From assembly GCA_038322995.1 (NCBI GenBank), contig JBBQGM010000005.1, positions 32,864-96,863 on the forward strand: a DNA stretch of 64,000 nucleotides, written 5' to 3'. The number at the start of each line of letters is the position of its first letter. Positions within the stretch are counted from its first letter, which is position 1. This DNA is from QHXQ01 sp038322995 (GTDB lineage Bacteria > Acidobacteriota > Blastocatellia > Pyrinomonadales > Pyrinomonadaceae). The position numbers and the translations under genes are program-made. The notes under the pieces were generated by a model that saw nothing but the letters and a program-made list of their open reading frames with translations, did no database searches and was not told the origin of the DNA. Below are positions 52,732 to 60,702 of the stretch, piece by piece.

Positions 52732-52815
52732 TTTTCAGTTTTCAGATTTCAGTTTCCAGTCTTTAACCCGCAGCCTCCGCTGCAAGTCGTGTGTACTGAA
52801 AACTAAAAACTCGCT
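52732..52815. repeat. Heptamer-unit hairpin (TTTTCAG family) covering a stop codon
   Basis: Left arm 52732-52759 reads TTTTCAG, TTTTCAG, ATTTCAG, TTTCCAG. Right arm 52795-52815 reads ACTGAAA, ACTAAAA, ACTCGCT. The right arm contains most of the TAG stop of the medium-subunit gene. Confidence 0.88.
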
Positions 52816-53800
52816 ACTGTTCTTTCAATTCTTCAAGCGCACGCATGACGTAGGGCCGCGCCATCTGCTTGCGCCAATTCATCACGAAGTCCGTGTTGTC
52901 GAGCGGGCGCGCTTTCGCGTAACAGGCTTCGGCCGCCGCTTGCATGCGCTCCTGATCGAGCGGTGCGCCGACAAGCGCGGCGGCGGCTTCTTTTACCTCC
53001 ATCGGCGCGGGCGCGATGCCGCCGAGGATAACCTTTGCATCTTTGACCGTGCCGTCGTCGCCCACATCGAGGCGAATGGCGACGCCCAGCACGGGGAAGT
53101 CGAACGCGCCGCGCCGCCGCAACTTCTTATAAGTCGCGCGCCAACCGTTGCGCGCCGGCAACTGCACATCCACCAGCAACTCGTCGGGTCGCTTGTGCAA
53201 GTAGTCAATGCCGTCGTTGTTATAAAGTCCCGCCGCATCAACTGTGCGCTCGCCCAACGTCGAAGCGAACCGCACCCGCGCGCCCATCGCTACCATCAAC
53301 GGCACGAGGTCGGCCGACTGTACTGCCCAACATTTCGCCGAACCCGGCGCGACCCAACAGACATCGCCATCTTTCTTCAGACAAAAGTTGATGCCCTTGC
53401 GCCACTCGTAATTCTGATCGTAATAATTGCAGCGCGTATCCAACAACAGATTGCCGCCAATCGTCCCCATGTTGCGCAACACCGGCGTCGAGATCGTCCG
53501 CGCTGCCGCCGCCAACATCGGATAATCGCGCTTGATAACCGCGCTCTCGCACACGTCCGTCAGCGACACAGCCGCACCGATCCGCACGCCCGTCCGACCA
53601 TCGCCGCTGATCTCATGCAACTCCGGCAACCGCGTCACCGAGATGACTGTGCCCGGCGTCTGCTGTCGCCGCTTCATGTTCGGATACAAATCCGTCCCGC
53701 CTGCGACGAACTGCCCCGCCGGGCCAGCCTCGCCCATCAGTTTCACCGCCTCCGCCACGGTGCGCGGCACGCAGTAAGTAAATTTCGGAAGTCGCATCAT
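52814..53800 (-). CDS. hcrB: 4-hydroxybenzoyl-CoA reductase-type FAD subunit (HcrB)
   Basis: The medium subunit of a molybdenum hydroxylase binds FAD through an N-terminal CO-dehydrogenase-type domain (EAGPAGQFVAGGTDL-like GEAGPAGQFVAGGTDLYP, then RNMGTIGGNLLLDTRC). Unlike most xanthine-dehydrogenase medium subunits, residues 120-160 contain four cysteines, in DTRCNYYD, NFCLKK, DVCWVAP and AKCWAVQ. This equals the extra loop that carries a [4Fe-4S] cluster in 4-hydroxybenzoyl-CoA reductase, and the 328-residue length agrees with HcrB. The enzyme would reduce 4-hydroxybenzoyl-CoA or a related aryl-CoA. The start is ATG 53800 or 53797. Confidence 0.85.
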   Translation of the reverse strand: MMRLPKFTYCVPRTVAEAVKLMGEAGPAGQFVAGGTDLYPNMKRRQQTPGTVISVTRLPELHEISGDGRTGVRIGAAVSLTDVCESAVIKRDYPMLAAAARTISTPVLRNMGTIGGNLLLDTRCNYYDQNYEWRKGINFCLKKDGDVCWVAPGSAKCWAVQSADLVPLMVAMGARVRFASTLGERTVDAAGLYNNDGIDYLHKRPDELLVDVQLPARNGWRATYKKLRRRGAFDFPVLGVAIRLDVGDDGTVKDAKVILGGIAPAPMEVKEAAAALVGAPLDQERMQAAAEACYAKARPLDNTDFVMNWRKQMARPYVMRALEELKEQ

Positions 53801-53837
53801 AAGGTTGTGGGTGTGCTGCGCGCGGGCCGGCGAAGCC

Positions 53838-54299
53838 TTACTGCTTCGGCTCCTCCTTCGGCGGCTGAGCGCTGAGCGCGTTCTCCCGGCCGAACTCGTC
53901 GAGCAGCACGTCGTCGTAGTAGTCGGCTAGACGGGCTGTGCGCACAATGATGTCGGCCATCTCGTTCGGATCGATGTCAGTGACGCTGCGCCCGGCGATG
54001 ATGGAGATGACGTTCTCATCGTTAACGGCGAAGGCGGCCTTGCCCATCAGCCCGCGATTCAACTCCAACAGGCGGCGGTAGTAAGGCAGCGACTTCTCGA
54101 CCGGCACTTTCATGATGGGGAAGTAAACGATGAGGTCGGAGTTATCTGCGTTCTGCGCGTCCTCAATCAAGGCGACGAAGCCGCCTGCCGAGCCGATTCC
54201 GATGCGCCAGGTGTTTTTGTCCACGCGGGATTCGTAAGAGTCACCGCCGAAACGGTCAATGACACTGGAGATCAGGTTGCGCACATCTGCGATAGGCAT
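53838..54299 (-). CDS. YbjN-like/secretion-chaperone-fold protein
   Basis: A 153-residue protein related to YbjN and to the CesT-type chaperone fold. The N-terminus DVRNLISSVIDRFGGDSYES, the YFPIMKVPVEKSLPYYRRLL strand-helix and LMGKAAFAVNDENVISIIAG are typical. Such proteins bind partner proteins. It begins 3 bp after the stop of the trypsin-like protease gene, and a GAGGAAC RBS precedes the ATG. Its place between that protease and the hcrB-type gene may indicate a helper role for one of them, which is only a guess. Confidence 0.75.
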   Translation of the reverse strand: MPIADVRNLISSVIDRFGGDSYESRVDKNTWRIGIGSAGGFVALIEDAQNADNSDLIVYFPIMKVPVEKSLPYYRRLLELNRGLMGKAAFAVNDENVISIIAGRSVTDIDPNEMADIIVRTARLADYYDDVLLDEFGRENALSAQPPKEEPKQ

Positions 54300-54302
54300 G
54301 GT

Positions 54303-55097
54303 TCAGTTCCTCCTCAAGTCTTTACCGCACGCTTGGCAGTAGAAGACGGACTGGGGTTGATGTTTCCCGCACGAGGGGCAGACTTTCTCGCCCACGCCGA
54401 CGGGGTGGTCGGACTGCGTGGCACACGGGTCGGTGACCGGGGCTGGCGCTCGTCTGAGACCTGCGCCGCAGGCGAGGCAGTAGACTACCTCCGCACCGAT
54501 AGCGGCCAGACAGATGTGACAGCGGACTCCCGCTGGCGTCTGTTGTTGGCCACTGAGGACCGGGCCGGCGGCGGCCATCGCGCGGTCAATCGGGATGGCG
54601 AAATTCAGCGCGTTACCCCCGCGAATAATGAACGTGTTGATGCCGATGACGCAACCGTTCTGGTCGAGCAGCGGCCCCCCGGAGTTGCCGGGGCTGATGG
54701 CGGCGTCGGTCTGAATGAAGACCTTGCCGTCAAATTCGCGCGATCTGGCGCTGACGATGCCCCGCGTCACGGTGAAGCTAAACCCCAAGGGATGGCCGAG
54801 GGCGATGACCTCGTCGCCCTCACGCAGCTTGCTTATATCACCGACGGCGATAGGCGGCCACGGCGCGTCCGCCGCGCGGATCACGCTTAGGTCGAGCAGC
54901 CGGTCGCGCCACACCACCGTCCCCTCACGCTTATTCCCCGCCTCATCAATGAGCGCGACGGCTGACTCATGGGCCACAACGTGCGCATTCGTCAGGATCG
55001 TCCCAGCAGAGACGACGATCCCTGTGCCCTGTCCGCCCGGCGTCTCCACCTTGACCACGCTCTTCCGCGCCATTGCGACCATATCTGCCAAGCTCAT
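54303..55097 (-). CDS. Trypsin-like (S1C) protease with C-terminal double zinc ribbon
   Basis: A 264-residue cytoplasmic serine protease. The chymotrypsin-fold triad is complete: His in TILTNAHVVAHE, Asp in RLLDLSVIRA, Ser in AISPGNSGGPLLDQNG. There is no PDZ domain, unlike DegP or HtrA. Instead the C-terminus has two zinc ribbons: CHIC...CLAC (about 198-216) and CPSC...CQAC (about 243-259). No signal peptide is present. The ATG at 55097 has GAGG 8 nt before it, better than in-frame starts at 55109 and 55136. It lies after the hcrA remnant and before the YbjN-like gene. Confidence 0.9.
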   Translation of the reverse strand: MSLADMVAMARKSVVKVETPGGQGTGIVVSAGTILTNAHVVAHESAVALIDEAGNKREGTVVWRDRLLDLSVIRAADAPWPPIAVGDISKLREGDEVIALGHPLGFSFTVTRGIVSARSREFDGKVFIQTDAAISPGNSGGPLLDQNGCVIGINTFIIRGGNALNFAIPIDRAMAAAGPVLSGQQQTPAGVRCHICLAAIGAEVVYCLACGAGLRRAPAPVTDPCATQSDHPVGVGEKVCPSCGKHQPQSVFYCQACGKDLRRN

Positions 55098-55142
55098 AAT
55101 GTACCTCATAGAGGCGAGCGGGTGACCCGCTCGCATTTCATT

Positions 55143-55207
55143 GTCACGAACACACCGCCACGCGCAGCAACTCTTCGCCGTCGCCAGTTGCGGCTAAAGG
55201 CGCGGGC
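55143..55207 (-). pseudogene. Diverged second copy of the hcrA 3' end
   Basis: On the minus strand this piece encodes PAPLAATGDGEELLRVAVCS and a stop. The end of hcrA (55797-55880) encodes PAPLKVLTPAEGGDGKELPR then VAVHS and a stop. About 43 bp match at about 86% with an in-register deletion afterwards. It lies on the far side of the toxin/antitoxin cassette, directly after its last stop codon, so it looks like the displaced original end or an old paralogue's tail. Confidence 0.7.
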
Positions 55208-55208
55208 C

Positions 55209-55409
55209 TCAAGCGCACTTTTCCTCTTTCACTTTCAACTCAGGATGACGTGCAAGGAAGCCGCCGCGCTTTAGCTTGTAGCGACCCGGCTTGAGCATCT
55301 CATCGTCCGTCCAGCCGCGCTTTAAGCCTGCTTCATAGTCCTCCTGAGTGACGACTAATTCGACCGCTTCGGTTGTTGGCTCTGATTTCTCATCCTGCTT
55401 GTGCTTCAT
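55209..55409 (-). CDS. Probable antitoxin of the BrnT-type cassette
   Basis: A 66-residue acidic-basic protein with no signal peptide. It contains ELVVTQEDYEAGLKRGWTDD and MLKPGRYKLKRGGFLARHPE. I have no definite family, and it does not show the CopG/BrnA ribbon-helix-helix pattern clearly. Its ATG overlaps the 3' end of the BrnT-type frame by 20 bp, and gene order toxin-then-antitoxin is the usual order for BrnT/BrnA, so a cognate antitoxin role is inferred. It stays intact although the toxin is broken. Confidence 0.6.
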   Translation of the reverse strand: MKHKQDEKSEPTTEAVELVVTQEDYEAGLKRGWTDDEMLKPGRYKLKRGGFLARHPELKVKEEKCA

Positions 55410-55762
55410 ATAATTTCCTCTCCACCGGTGTCGGCGGGCGGGCCGAGATGAGCCGAATTATGTTGTCGCGCCGTTCGGCGAAGACGATGAACAGTATGCG
55501 TCTAGTCGCATAGCCAATGATGAAAAAACGCGCTTCGTCAAATGAATAGACCTCTTGCAAAAGTCAGCTTGACCGAGTGCAAAAGCCAATGATTTAGCGG
55601 GTGACATCTTCAATAAACCCGACTTTTGCAAGAGGTCTAATGTTCAGCGTCTTCGCCCTCCACTGCGTTTGGATCGTAGAAGACCTCGGTGGCCTCACCG
55701 AAACTAACGCCATGCTTGTCCAGATTGGCGATGGCTTTTTCATCATCCCACTCGAACCTCAC
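55390..55762 (-). pseudogene. BrnT-family toxin gene split by a miniature element
   Basis: The 5' part starts at GTG 55762 (GAGGAA RBS) and encodes MRFEWDDEKAIANLDKHGVS then FGEATEVFYDPNAVEGEDAEH before a stop. The 3' part (after the insert) encodes FDEARFFIIGYATRRILFIV then FAERRDNIIRLISARPPTPV and ERKLYEAQAG. Together these are the complete BrnT ribonuclease fold. An 89-bp insert flanked by TA lies between. Removing the insert and one TA joins both frames as EHYSFDEARFF without a shift. As it stands, a TAG stop created by the insert truncates the toxin at about 42 residues. Confidence 0.85.
55549..55637. mobile_element. 89-bp miniature inverted-repeat element inside the BrnT-type gene
   Basis: Terminal inverted repeats of 17 bp (55549-55565 and 55621-55637, beginning GACCTCTTGCAAAAG) are perfect, and TA flanks both ends (55547-55548 and 55638-55639), giving a TA target duplication as used by the IS630/Tc1-mariner group. 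The 55-bp interior has no coding capacity, so it must have moved with a transposase in trans. The parent element is not in the window. Confidence 0.85.
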
Positions 55763-55796
55763 TTTGGGCGTTCCTCATTTTCATCTTGCCCGTCCG

Positions 55797-58244
55797 TTAC
55801 GAATGCACCGCCACGCGCGGCAACTCTTTGCCGTCGCCGCCTTCGGCGGGCGTTAGCACCTTCAAGGGCGCGGGCCATGCAACATCGGGTACAGCCTTAG
55901 GGCCGTAGCGTGCGTCTTTGCCCTGCGCTTTGGCTTTCAATGCGGACATAACTTTTTCGGGGGTGATCGGCACTTCGTCGATGCGGACGCCGATAGCGTC
56001 GAAGACGGCGTTGGCGATGGCGGGCATGACGGGCAGGAGCGGCCCTTGCCCGACCTCTTTCGCACCGAACGGGCCGTTCGGGTCGGCGTCTTCGACAAGA
56101 TACGTGATCACGTCGCACATCTCCAAGGTCGTCGGACTCTTGTATTCGAGGAGCGACGGAAATTTATGCACGACGTTGCGGTTGGCGCGATAGGTCATCT
56201 CTTCCATCAGCGCTTCGCCGAGGCCCATGTAGACGCCGCCTTCGACCTGGCCCATGACGAGCATCGGATTGATTGATTGCCCAATGTCGTGTCCGATCCA
56301 GATACGCGGGACGGTGACGAAGCCGGTGCTGGGGTCAACGTCAACTTCGGCGATGGCCGCCGAATAACTATAGGCGGGCGACGGGCCGACGCCCACGCCT
56401 TTGAACTTGCCGGGTGAGCGGGGCGGCGTGTACGAGCCGACCGTGCCGAGCGTGCCGTACTTCGCTTCGGCCAGCACGACCGCTTCGGCGAACGTCACGC
56501 CGATCTCAGGGTTCTCCACGTCGAACACGCGCCGCTCGGCGAAGGCGAGGTTCTCAATCGGCGCGCCGAGTTTTTCCGCGACGGCGATGGCGAGCAATTC
56601 GCGCGCACGCTCGGCCGCTTGCAGCGCGGCGTTGCCGGTCATCTGGGTGACGGGGCTAGAATAGCTGCCGAGGTCAACGGGCGTGAGGTCGGTGTCGGCG
56701 GTTAACACGCGGATGTCGAACGGGTCTATGCCGAGGACTTCGGCGACGACGTAGGCGAGGACGGAATCGGAGCCTTGCCCGATATCCGTCGAGCCGCATT
56801 GCACGCGCACGCCGCCCTGTCTATCAAGGCCAAGCTGCACGCCCGAATGCGGCATGTTGTTCCAGTAGATCGGCAGCCCCGCGCCGCAGATGTAACTGCT
56901 GCACGCGATCCCGACGCCGCGCCCGTAAGGCAGCTTGCGATATTTATTTTTCCAGTCCGAACCGGCGACGATCTTCTCAATGCACTTGCCGAGGCCCATC
57001 GTGCCGATGCGCAGATAGTTCACCGTCAGCGAATCGGGCTTGACGAGATGCTTAAGGCGCATCTCGGCCGGATCGAGCTTTAGCTCGTCGGCGATCTTGT
57101 CGAGTTGGATTTCGAGCGCGAAGCGTGGTTGCGGCGTGCCGTGCCCGCGTTTGGGGCCGCACGGCGGTTTGTTCGTGAAGGCGCGCAAGCCGCGAAAGCG
57201 ATAGCGCGGCACGTCGTAAGTAACGGTTTGCAGCGCGCCCGTGTAGAACGTGGACGCAACGCCATAAGAGCCATAAGCGCCGCCGTCGAGGAACGACTGA
57301 AAATCCATCGCGGTGATCGCGCCGTCTTTCTTTACGCCGGTTTTGACTTTCATCAGCACCGGATGACGACCACGATGACAATAGAAAACTTCCTCGCGCG
57401 TGAGCGTCACCTTGACGGGCCGCCCCGTCAGCATCGAGAGCTTGCAGACGGCGACTTCGTGGTTGAACGGATCGCTTTTGCCGCCGAAGCCGCCGCCGTT
57501 CGGCGTGGCGATGACGCGGATGTGCGCGGCGGGCAAGCCTAGAACTTTGGCGAGCGCGCGATGGACGTAGTGCGGCGTCTGCGTGGAACTCCACAGGGTG
57601 ATCTTGTTGTCCGCGTCATAGTGCGCGACGGCCGCGTGCTGCTCCATCGGCAGATGCGTGTTGCCTTCGTAGAAGAAAATATCTTCGCGGACGAGATCAG
57701 CTTCAGCGAAGCCTTCGTCAAGTTCGCCGAACTCAAGATGCACCTGTTTGTGTATGTTGCCCTTATCGCCGTAGTCGTGTATGCGCGGCTCGTCGATCAG
57801 GCACGCCTCTTCGATGCTCGTGATCGTCTGCAAGCGTTCGTACTCGACCTCGATCAAGTTCATCGCCTCAAAGGCCGTATCTTCATCAATCGCCGCCACG
57901 GCCGCGACGGGGTCGCCGATGAAGCGCACGCGGTCAATGCACAGCGCATGCTCGTCCTGACTCACGGGCAGGATGCCGTAAGGCTGCGGCAAATCTTGGC
58001 CCGTAATAACAGCATAGACGCCGGGCAGCGCGCGGGCCTGCGCGGTGTCTATGCGCTTAATAATGGCGTGCGGCTCGTGCGAGCGCAGCAACTTGGCGTA
58101 GAGCATGCGCGGCAACACGATGTCGTCGGCGAAGCGCGTCTGCCCGGTACACTTCGCGCGGGCATCAACTTTGCGAAAAGGCTTGCCGACGACTTTTAGC
58201 TGTTGCTCAGCTTTGCTGCGGAAAAATTTGTTATGTGCGCTCAT
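55797..58244 (-). CDS. hcrA: Molybdopterin-binding large subunit of a molybdenum hydroxylase (HcrA-type)
   Basis: An 815-residue xanthine-oxidase-family large subunit that holds the Mo cofactor. The N-terminal a/b-hammerhead domain shows KCTGQTRFADDIVLPRMLYA; the Mo-site residues are in ATPNGGGFGGKSDPFNHEVA, TNKPPCGPKRGHGTPQPRFA and AGLPIYWNNM, and the catalytic glutamate in PNGPFGAKEVGQGP. Its partners, an FeS small subunit (59187-59717) and an FAD/FeS medium subunit (52814-53800), are on the same strand but separated by inserted genes. The ATG at 58244 fits the family. Its 3' end has a diverged copy at 55143. Confidence 0.9.
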   Translation of the reverse strand: MSAHNKFFRSKAEQQLKVVGKPFRKVDARAKCTGQTRFADDIVLPRMLYAKLLRSHEPHAIIKRIDTAQARALPGVYAVITGQDLPQPYGILPVSQDEHALCIDRVRFIGDPVAAVAAIDEDTAFEAMNLIEVEYERLQTITSIEEACLIDEPRIHDYGDKGNIHKQVHLEFGELDEGFAEADLVREDIFFYEGNTHLPMEQHAAVAHYDADNKITLWSSTQTPHYVHRALAKVLGLPAAHIRVIATPNGGGFGGKSDPFNHEVAVCKLSMLTGRPVKVTLTREEVFYCHRGRHPVLMKVKTGVKKDGAITAMDFQSFLDGGAYGSYGVASTFYTGALQTVTYDVPRYRFRGLRAFTNKPPCGPKRGHGTPQPRFALEIQLDKIADELKLDPAEMRLKHLVKPDSLTVNYLRIGTMGLGKCIEKIVAGSDWKNKYRKLPYGRGVGIACSSYICGAGLPIYWNNMPHSGVQLGLDRQGGVRVQCGSTDIGQGSDSVLAYVVAEVLGIDPFDIRVLTADTDLTPVDLGSYSSPVTQMTGNAALQAAERARELLAIAVAEKLGAPIENLAFAERRVFDVENPEIGVTFAEAVVLAEAKYGTLGTVGSYTPPRSPGKFKGVGVGPSPAYSYSAAIAEVDVDPSTGFVTVPRIWIGHDIGQSINPMLVMGQVEGGVYMGLGEALMEEMTYRANRNVVHKFPSLLEYKSPTTLEMCDVITYLVEDADPNGPFGAKEVGQGPLLPVMPAIANAVFDAIGVRIDEVPITPEKVMSALKAKAQGKDARYGPKAVPDVAWPAPLKVLTPAEGGDGKELPRVAVHS

Positions 58245-58251
58245 TAGTAAT

Positions 58252-59166
58252 TTATTCTTCACTGAAATAGTCGGAATCAACTCTTCGCACGATATAGGTA
58301 TCTTCAATTGCTACGCCAAGATCATGGTCAATCATCAGTTCGCTCAATTGTTGCCCGTCGAGCAATACTATCTTTTTCTCAATGCGAGATACGTAATCTT
58401 TAGCTTCAGCTGAGAATTGAGAGGTTGTTATAAAAACGCCTTTACGGGCACGATAGCCTTCTAGACTGCCTGCAAATGCTTGAATCTCAGGGCGGCCGAC
58501 AGTTCCTTGCCAGCGTTTGGCTTGGACATAAATGACATCTAGTCCAAGCTTATCCTCTTTGATAATTCCATCAACTCCCCCATCGCCAGATCTACCGATT
58601 GCTTGGCCTGCGTCTTGCCGTGAGCCACCATAACCCATCTTGAGAAGCAGTTCGACGACCAGTTGCTCGAAGAAACTTGGTGAAGCATTGAGGATACTGT
58701 CAAGTAACTCTCGGGCCAGTGATTCACGTAAGGTTTGATGCGCTCTTTCTAAAATTTCTCTTGGAGTTTGAACTGATTGCTCGTTCTCAACTTGCTCGTT
58801 GTTAATATTTATAGCTGCGGATCTGCGTCTGCGAAATTCAAGATGCTCCTCGAATTGATCCAATAAGTGTAGATCGATCCTAGTAGGATTAGAACTCAAT
58901 ACTTCTCTGCCACGCTGCGTAAGCTGATAAACCCCGCTTTGTGCGTTGTGAATTACTCCAGCGTTTTTTAAATGTGTCAGGGCCCAACCAATGCGATTCT
59001 CAAATCTTCTTTGCCTGCCAGAGGGTAATAATTCGTTCCGCTCCTCTTCAGTTAAACTAAAATGTTCCTCCAACACTGGCCTTAATTCTCGAACATGGTG
59101 AGGGATAGCATCTTCTAGCAGCTTTAGAAGAGGCAGCATTATTGACTGGAAATCTGGAATTGGCAT
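58252..59166 (-). CDS. mrr: Mrr-type restriction endonuclease
   Basis: A 304-residue protein, the same length as E. coli Mrr, with an Mrr_N winged-helix domain (ELRPVLEEHFSLTEEERNEL) and a PD-(D/E)xK catalytic domain: SGDGGVDGIIKEDKLGLDVI supplies the acidic residue and YVQAKRWQGTVGRPEIQAFA the QxK motif, followed by KGVFITTSQFSAEAKDYVSR. Family enzymes cut DNA carrying methylated bases. Its AT-rich composition contrasts with the hcr genes on each side, and no methyltransferase or specificity gene accompanies it. It starts 20 bp after the FeS-subunit gene and ends 7 bp before hcrA. Confidence 0.93.
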   Translation of the reverse strand: MPIPDFQSIMLPLLKLLEDAIPHHVRELRPVLEEHFSLTEEERNELLPSGRQRRFENRIGWALTHLKNAGVIHNAQSGVYQLTQRGREVLSSNPTRIDLHLLDQFEEHLEFRRRRSAAININNEQVENEQSVQTPREILERAHQTLRESLARELLDSILNASPSFFEQLVVELLLKMGYGGSRQDAGQAIGRSGDGGVDGIIKEDKLGLDVIYVQAKRWQGTVGRPEIQAFAGSLEGYRARKGVFITTSQFSAEAKDYVSRIEKKIVLLDGQQLSELMIDHDLGVAIEDTYIVRRVDSDYFSEE

Positions 59167-59186
59167 GTGGGTTTACCTAGAGGTTA

Positions 59187-59717
59187 TCATTCAAGTCCAT
59201 ACACACTTGCGCGCGGCAGTTCCAACTCTTCGCCCCTCATCTTTGCCGCCGCGAGTTCGACCGCTTCGTAGATTTTGATGTAGCCGGTGCAGCGACAGAG
59301 ATTGCCGCTCAGGGCTTCTTTGATCTCGGTGCGCGTCGGGTTGGGGTTGTGCGCGAGCAGTTCCTTGGCAACGAGCAGGAAGCCGGGCGTGCAATAGCCG
59401 CATTGCGCCGCGCCGGTGTCGGCGAAGGTGTCCTGCAAAGGGTGCAAGCCTTCCGCTGTCGCCATGCCTTCGACCGTCTCCACCTTGCGCCCTTCGGCGT
59501 CGAGACCGAGCATGAGACACGATAGGATTGCGCGTCCGTCCACCAGCACCGCACACGTGCCGCACTCGCCCAACTCGCAGCCGTGCTTCGTGCCGGTTAA
59601 ATTCAAATCTTCGCGCAAGACTTCGAGCAGCGTTTTGTGCGGCGCGAACGCCACCTCACACGGCTCGCCGTTTAGCGTGAACTCGAGATGCGCTTTCTGT
59701 TTTGTTCGTTCGGACAT
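59187..59717 (-). CDS. hcrC: [2Fe-2S] small subunit of the molybdenum hydroxylase (HcrC-type)
   Basis: A 176-residue protein with two [2Fe-2S] clusters. The plant-type ferredoxin cluster ligands are in HGCELGECGTCAVL and SCLMLG; the helical-domain cluster is in GAAQCGYCTPGFLL and NLCRCTGYIKIYE. It passes electrons between the Mo centre and the flavin. It is the first gene of the molybdenum hydroxylase unit on the minus strand, 93 bp after panC. A TAAAAT hexamer lies exactly 7 nt before the ATG at 59717, suggesting a leaderless message. Confidence 0.94.
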   Translation of the reverse strand: MSERTKQKAHLEFTLNGEPCEVAFAPHKTLLEVLREDLNLTGTKHGCELGECGTCAVLVDGRAILSCLMLGLDAEGRKVETVEGMATAEGLHPLQDTFADTGAAQCGYCTPGFLLVAKELLAHNPNPTRTEIKEALSGNLCRCTGYIKIYEAVELAAAKMRGEELELPRASVYGLE

Positions 59718-59724
59718 TGCAAGG

Positions 59725-59730
59725 ATTTTA
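59725..59730 (-). promoter_or_regulatory. Possible leaderless -10 element of hcrC
   Basis: TAAAAT is 7 nt before the hcrC ATG; the -35 region (around TCAGTC) is weak. Confidence 0.45.
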
Positions 59731-59810
59731 GCTGAAGATATGGGCTGGACTGAAACGTGGGCGGGTCGCGCGGGCTATGGCAGCGGCTGCATTAAGCTGC
59801 CGCGGCGCGC

Positions 59811-60692
59811 TCAGGGCAGCTTGAGCGGGCCTGTGCCTCTGTGCCGGTTGAGGACGATGTTGTCGATCAAGCGTGTCTGACCGATGCGGGCGGCGACGGC
59901 GATGAGGACGGGGCGGTCGTCGAGTTTATCTAACCGTTCGAGCGTGTCCGCGTCGGCGACGCTGACGTACTCAAGGCGGGCGCGCGGCTCGGTCTCGATC
60001 TCGGCGCGGACGACTTCAGCAAGTTTGCGGCCGGAACGTTCGCCGCTGGTGTAAATGGCTTCAGCGCGACTGAGCGCGCGATAGAGGCTAGTGGCGGCGC
60101 GGCGCTCGTCGCCGTTCATGTAGGCGTTGCGCGACGAGAGCGCGAGACCTGTTTCTTCGCGCACGGTCGGCAGCACGACGATCTCGGTGTCGAAGGCGAG
60201 ATCGCGCACGAGGCGTTTGACGACGAGCGTCTGCTGCGCGTCCTTCTGGCCGAAGTAGGCGAAGTCGGGGCGGATGATATTGAAGAGGACGGCCAGCACG
60301 GTGGCGACGCCGCGAAAGTGACCGGGCCGGGCCGCGCCTTCGAGTTGCTCGGAGAGACCCTCGACGGTCACATAAGTGGCAAAGTGCTTGGGATAGATTT
60401 CTTCGGGCGTGGGGGCGAAGATGTAATCGACGTTGTCGTCGGCGAGATGCGTCGTGTCTTTGGTCAGGTCGCGCGGGTAGCGACTGAAATCCTCGCCGGG
60501 GGCGAACTGTGTGGGATTGACGAAGATCGAGACGACGACTACATCGCACATGCGGCGCGCCTCGCGGATCAAACTCAGATGCCCCTCGTGCAGCGCGCCC
60601 ATCGTCGGCACGAGGCCGATGGTCTTGTCCTGTTGCCGCCGCACCTTGCGCGCGACCGAGTTCATCCGCTGGCGGCGGTTGATGATTTCCAT
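59811..60692 (-). CDS. panC: Pantoate-beta-alanine ligase
   Basis: Makes pantothenate from pantoate, beta-alanine and ATP. The 293-residue protein has the ATP-binding VPTMGALHEGHLSLIREARR motif, VVVSIFVNPTQFAPGEDFSR, YFGQKDAQQTLVVKRLVRDL, and the KMSKS-like ALSSRNAYMNGDERRAATSL. A heptamer hairpin separates it from panB upstream. panB, panC and folK lie in one minus-strand series. Confidence 0.95.
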   Translation of the reverse strand: MEIINRRQRMNSVARKVRRQQDKTIGLVPTMGALHEGHLSLIREARRMCDVVVVSIFVNPTQFAPGEDFSRYPRDLTKDTTHLADDNVDYIFAPTPEEIYPKHFATYVTVEGLSEQLEGAARPGHFRGVATVLAVLFNIIRPDFAYFGQKDAQQTLVVKRLVRDLAFDTEIVVLPTVREETGLALSSRNAYMNGDERRAATSLYRALSRAEAIYTSGERSGRKLAEVVRAEIETEPRARLEYVSVADADTLERLDKLDDRPVLIAVAARIGQTRLIDNIVLNRHRGTGPLKLP

Positions 60693-60702
60693 GAATTAAT
60701 AA

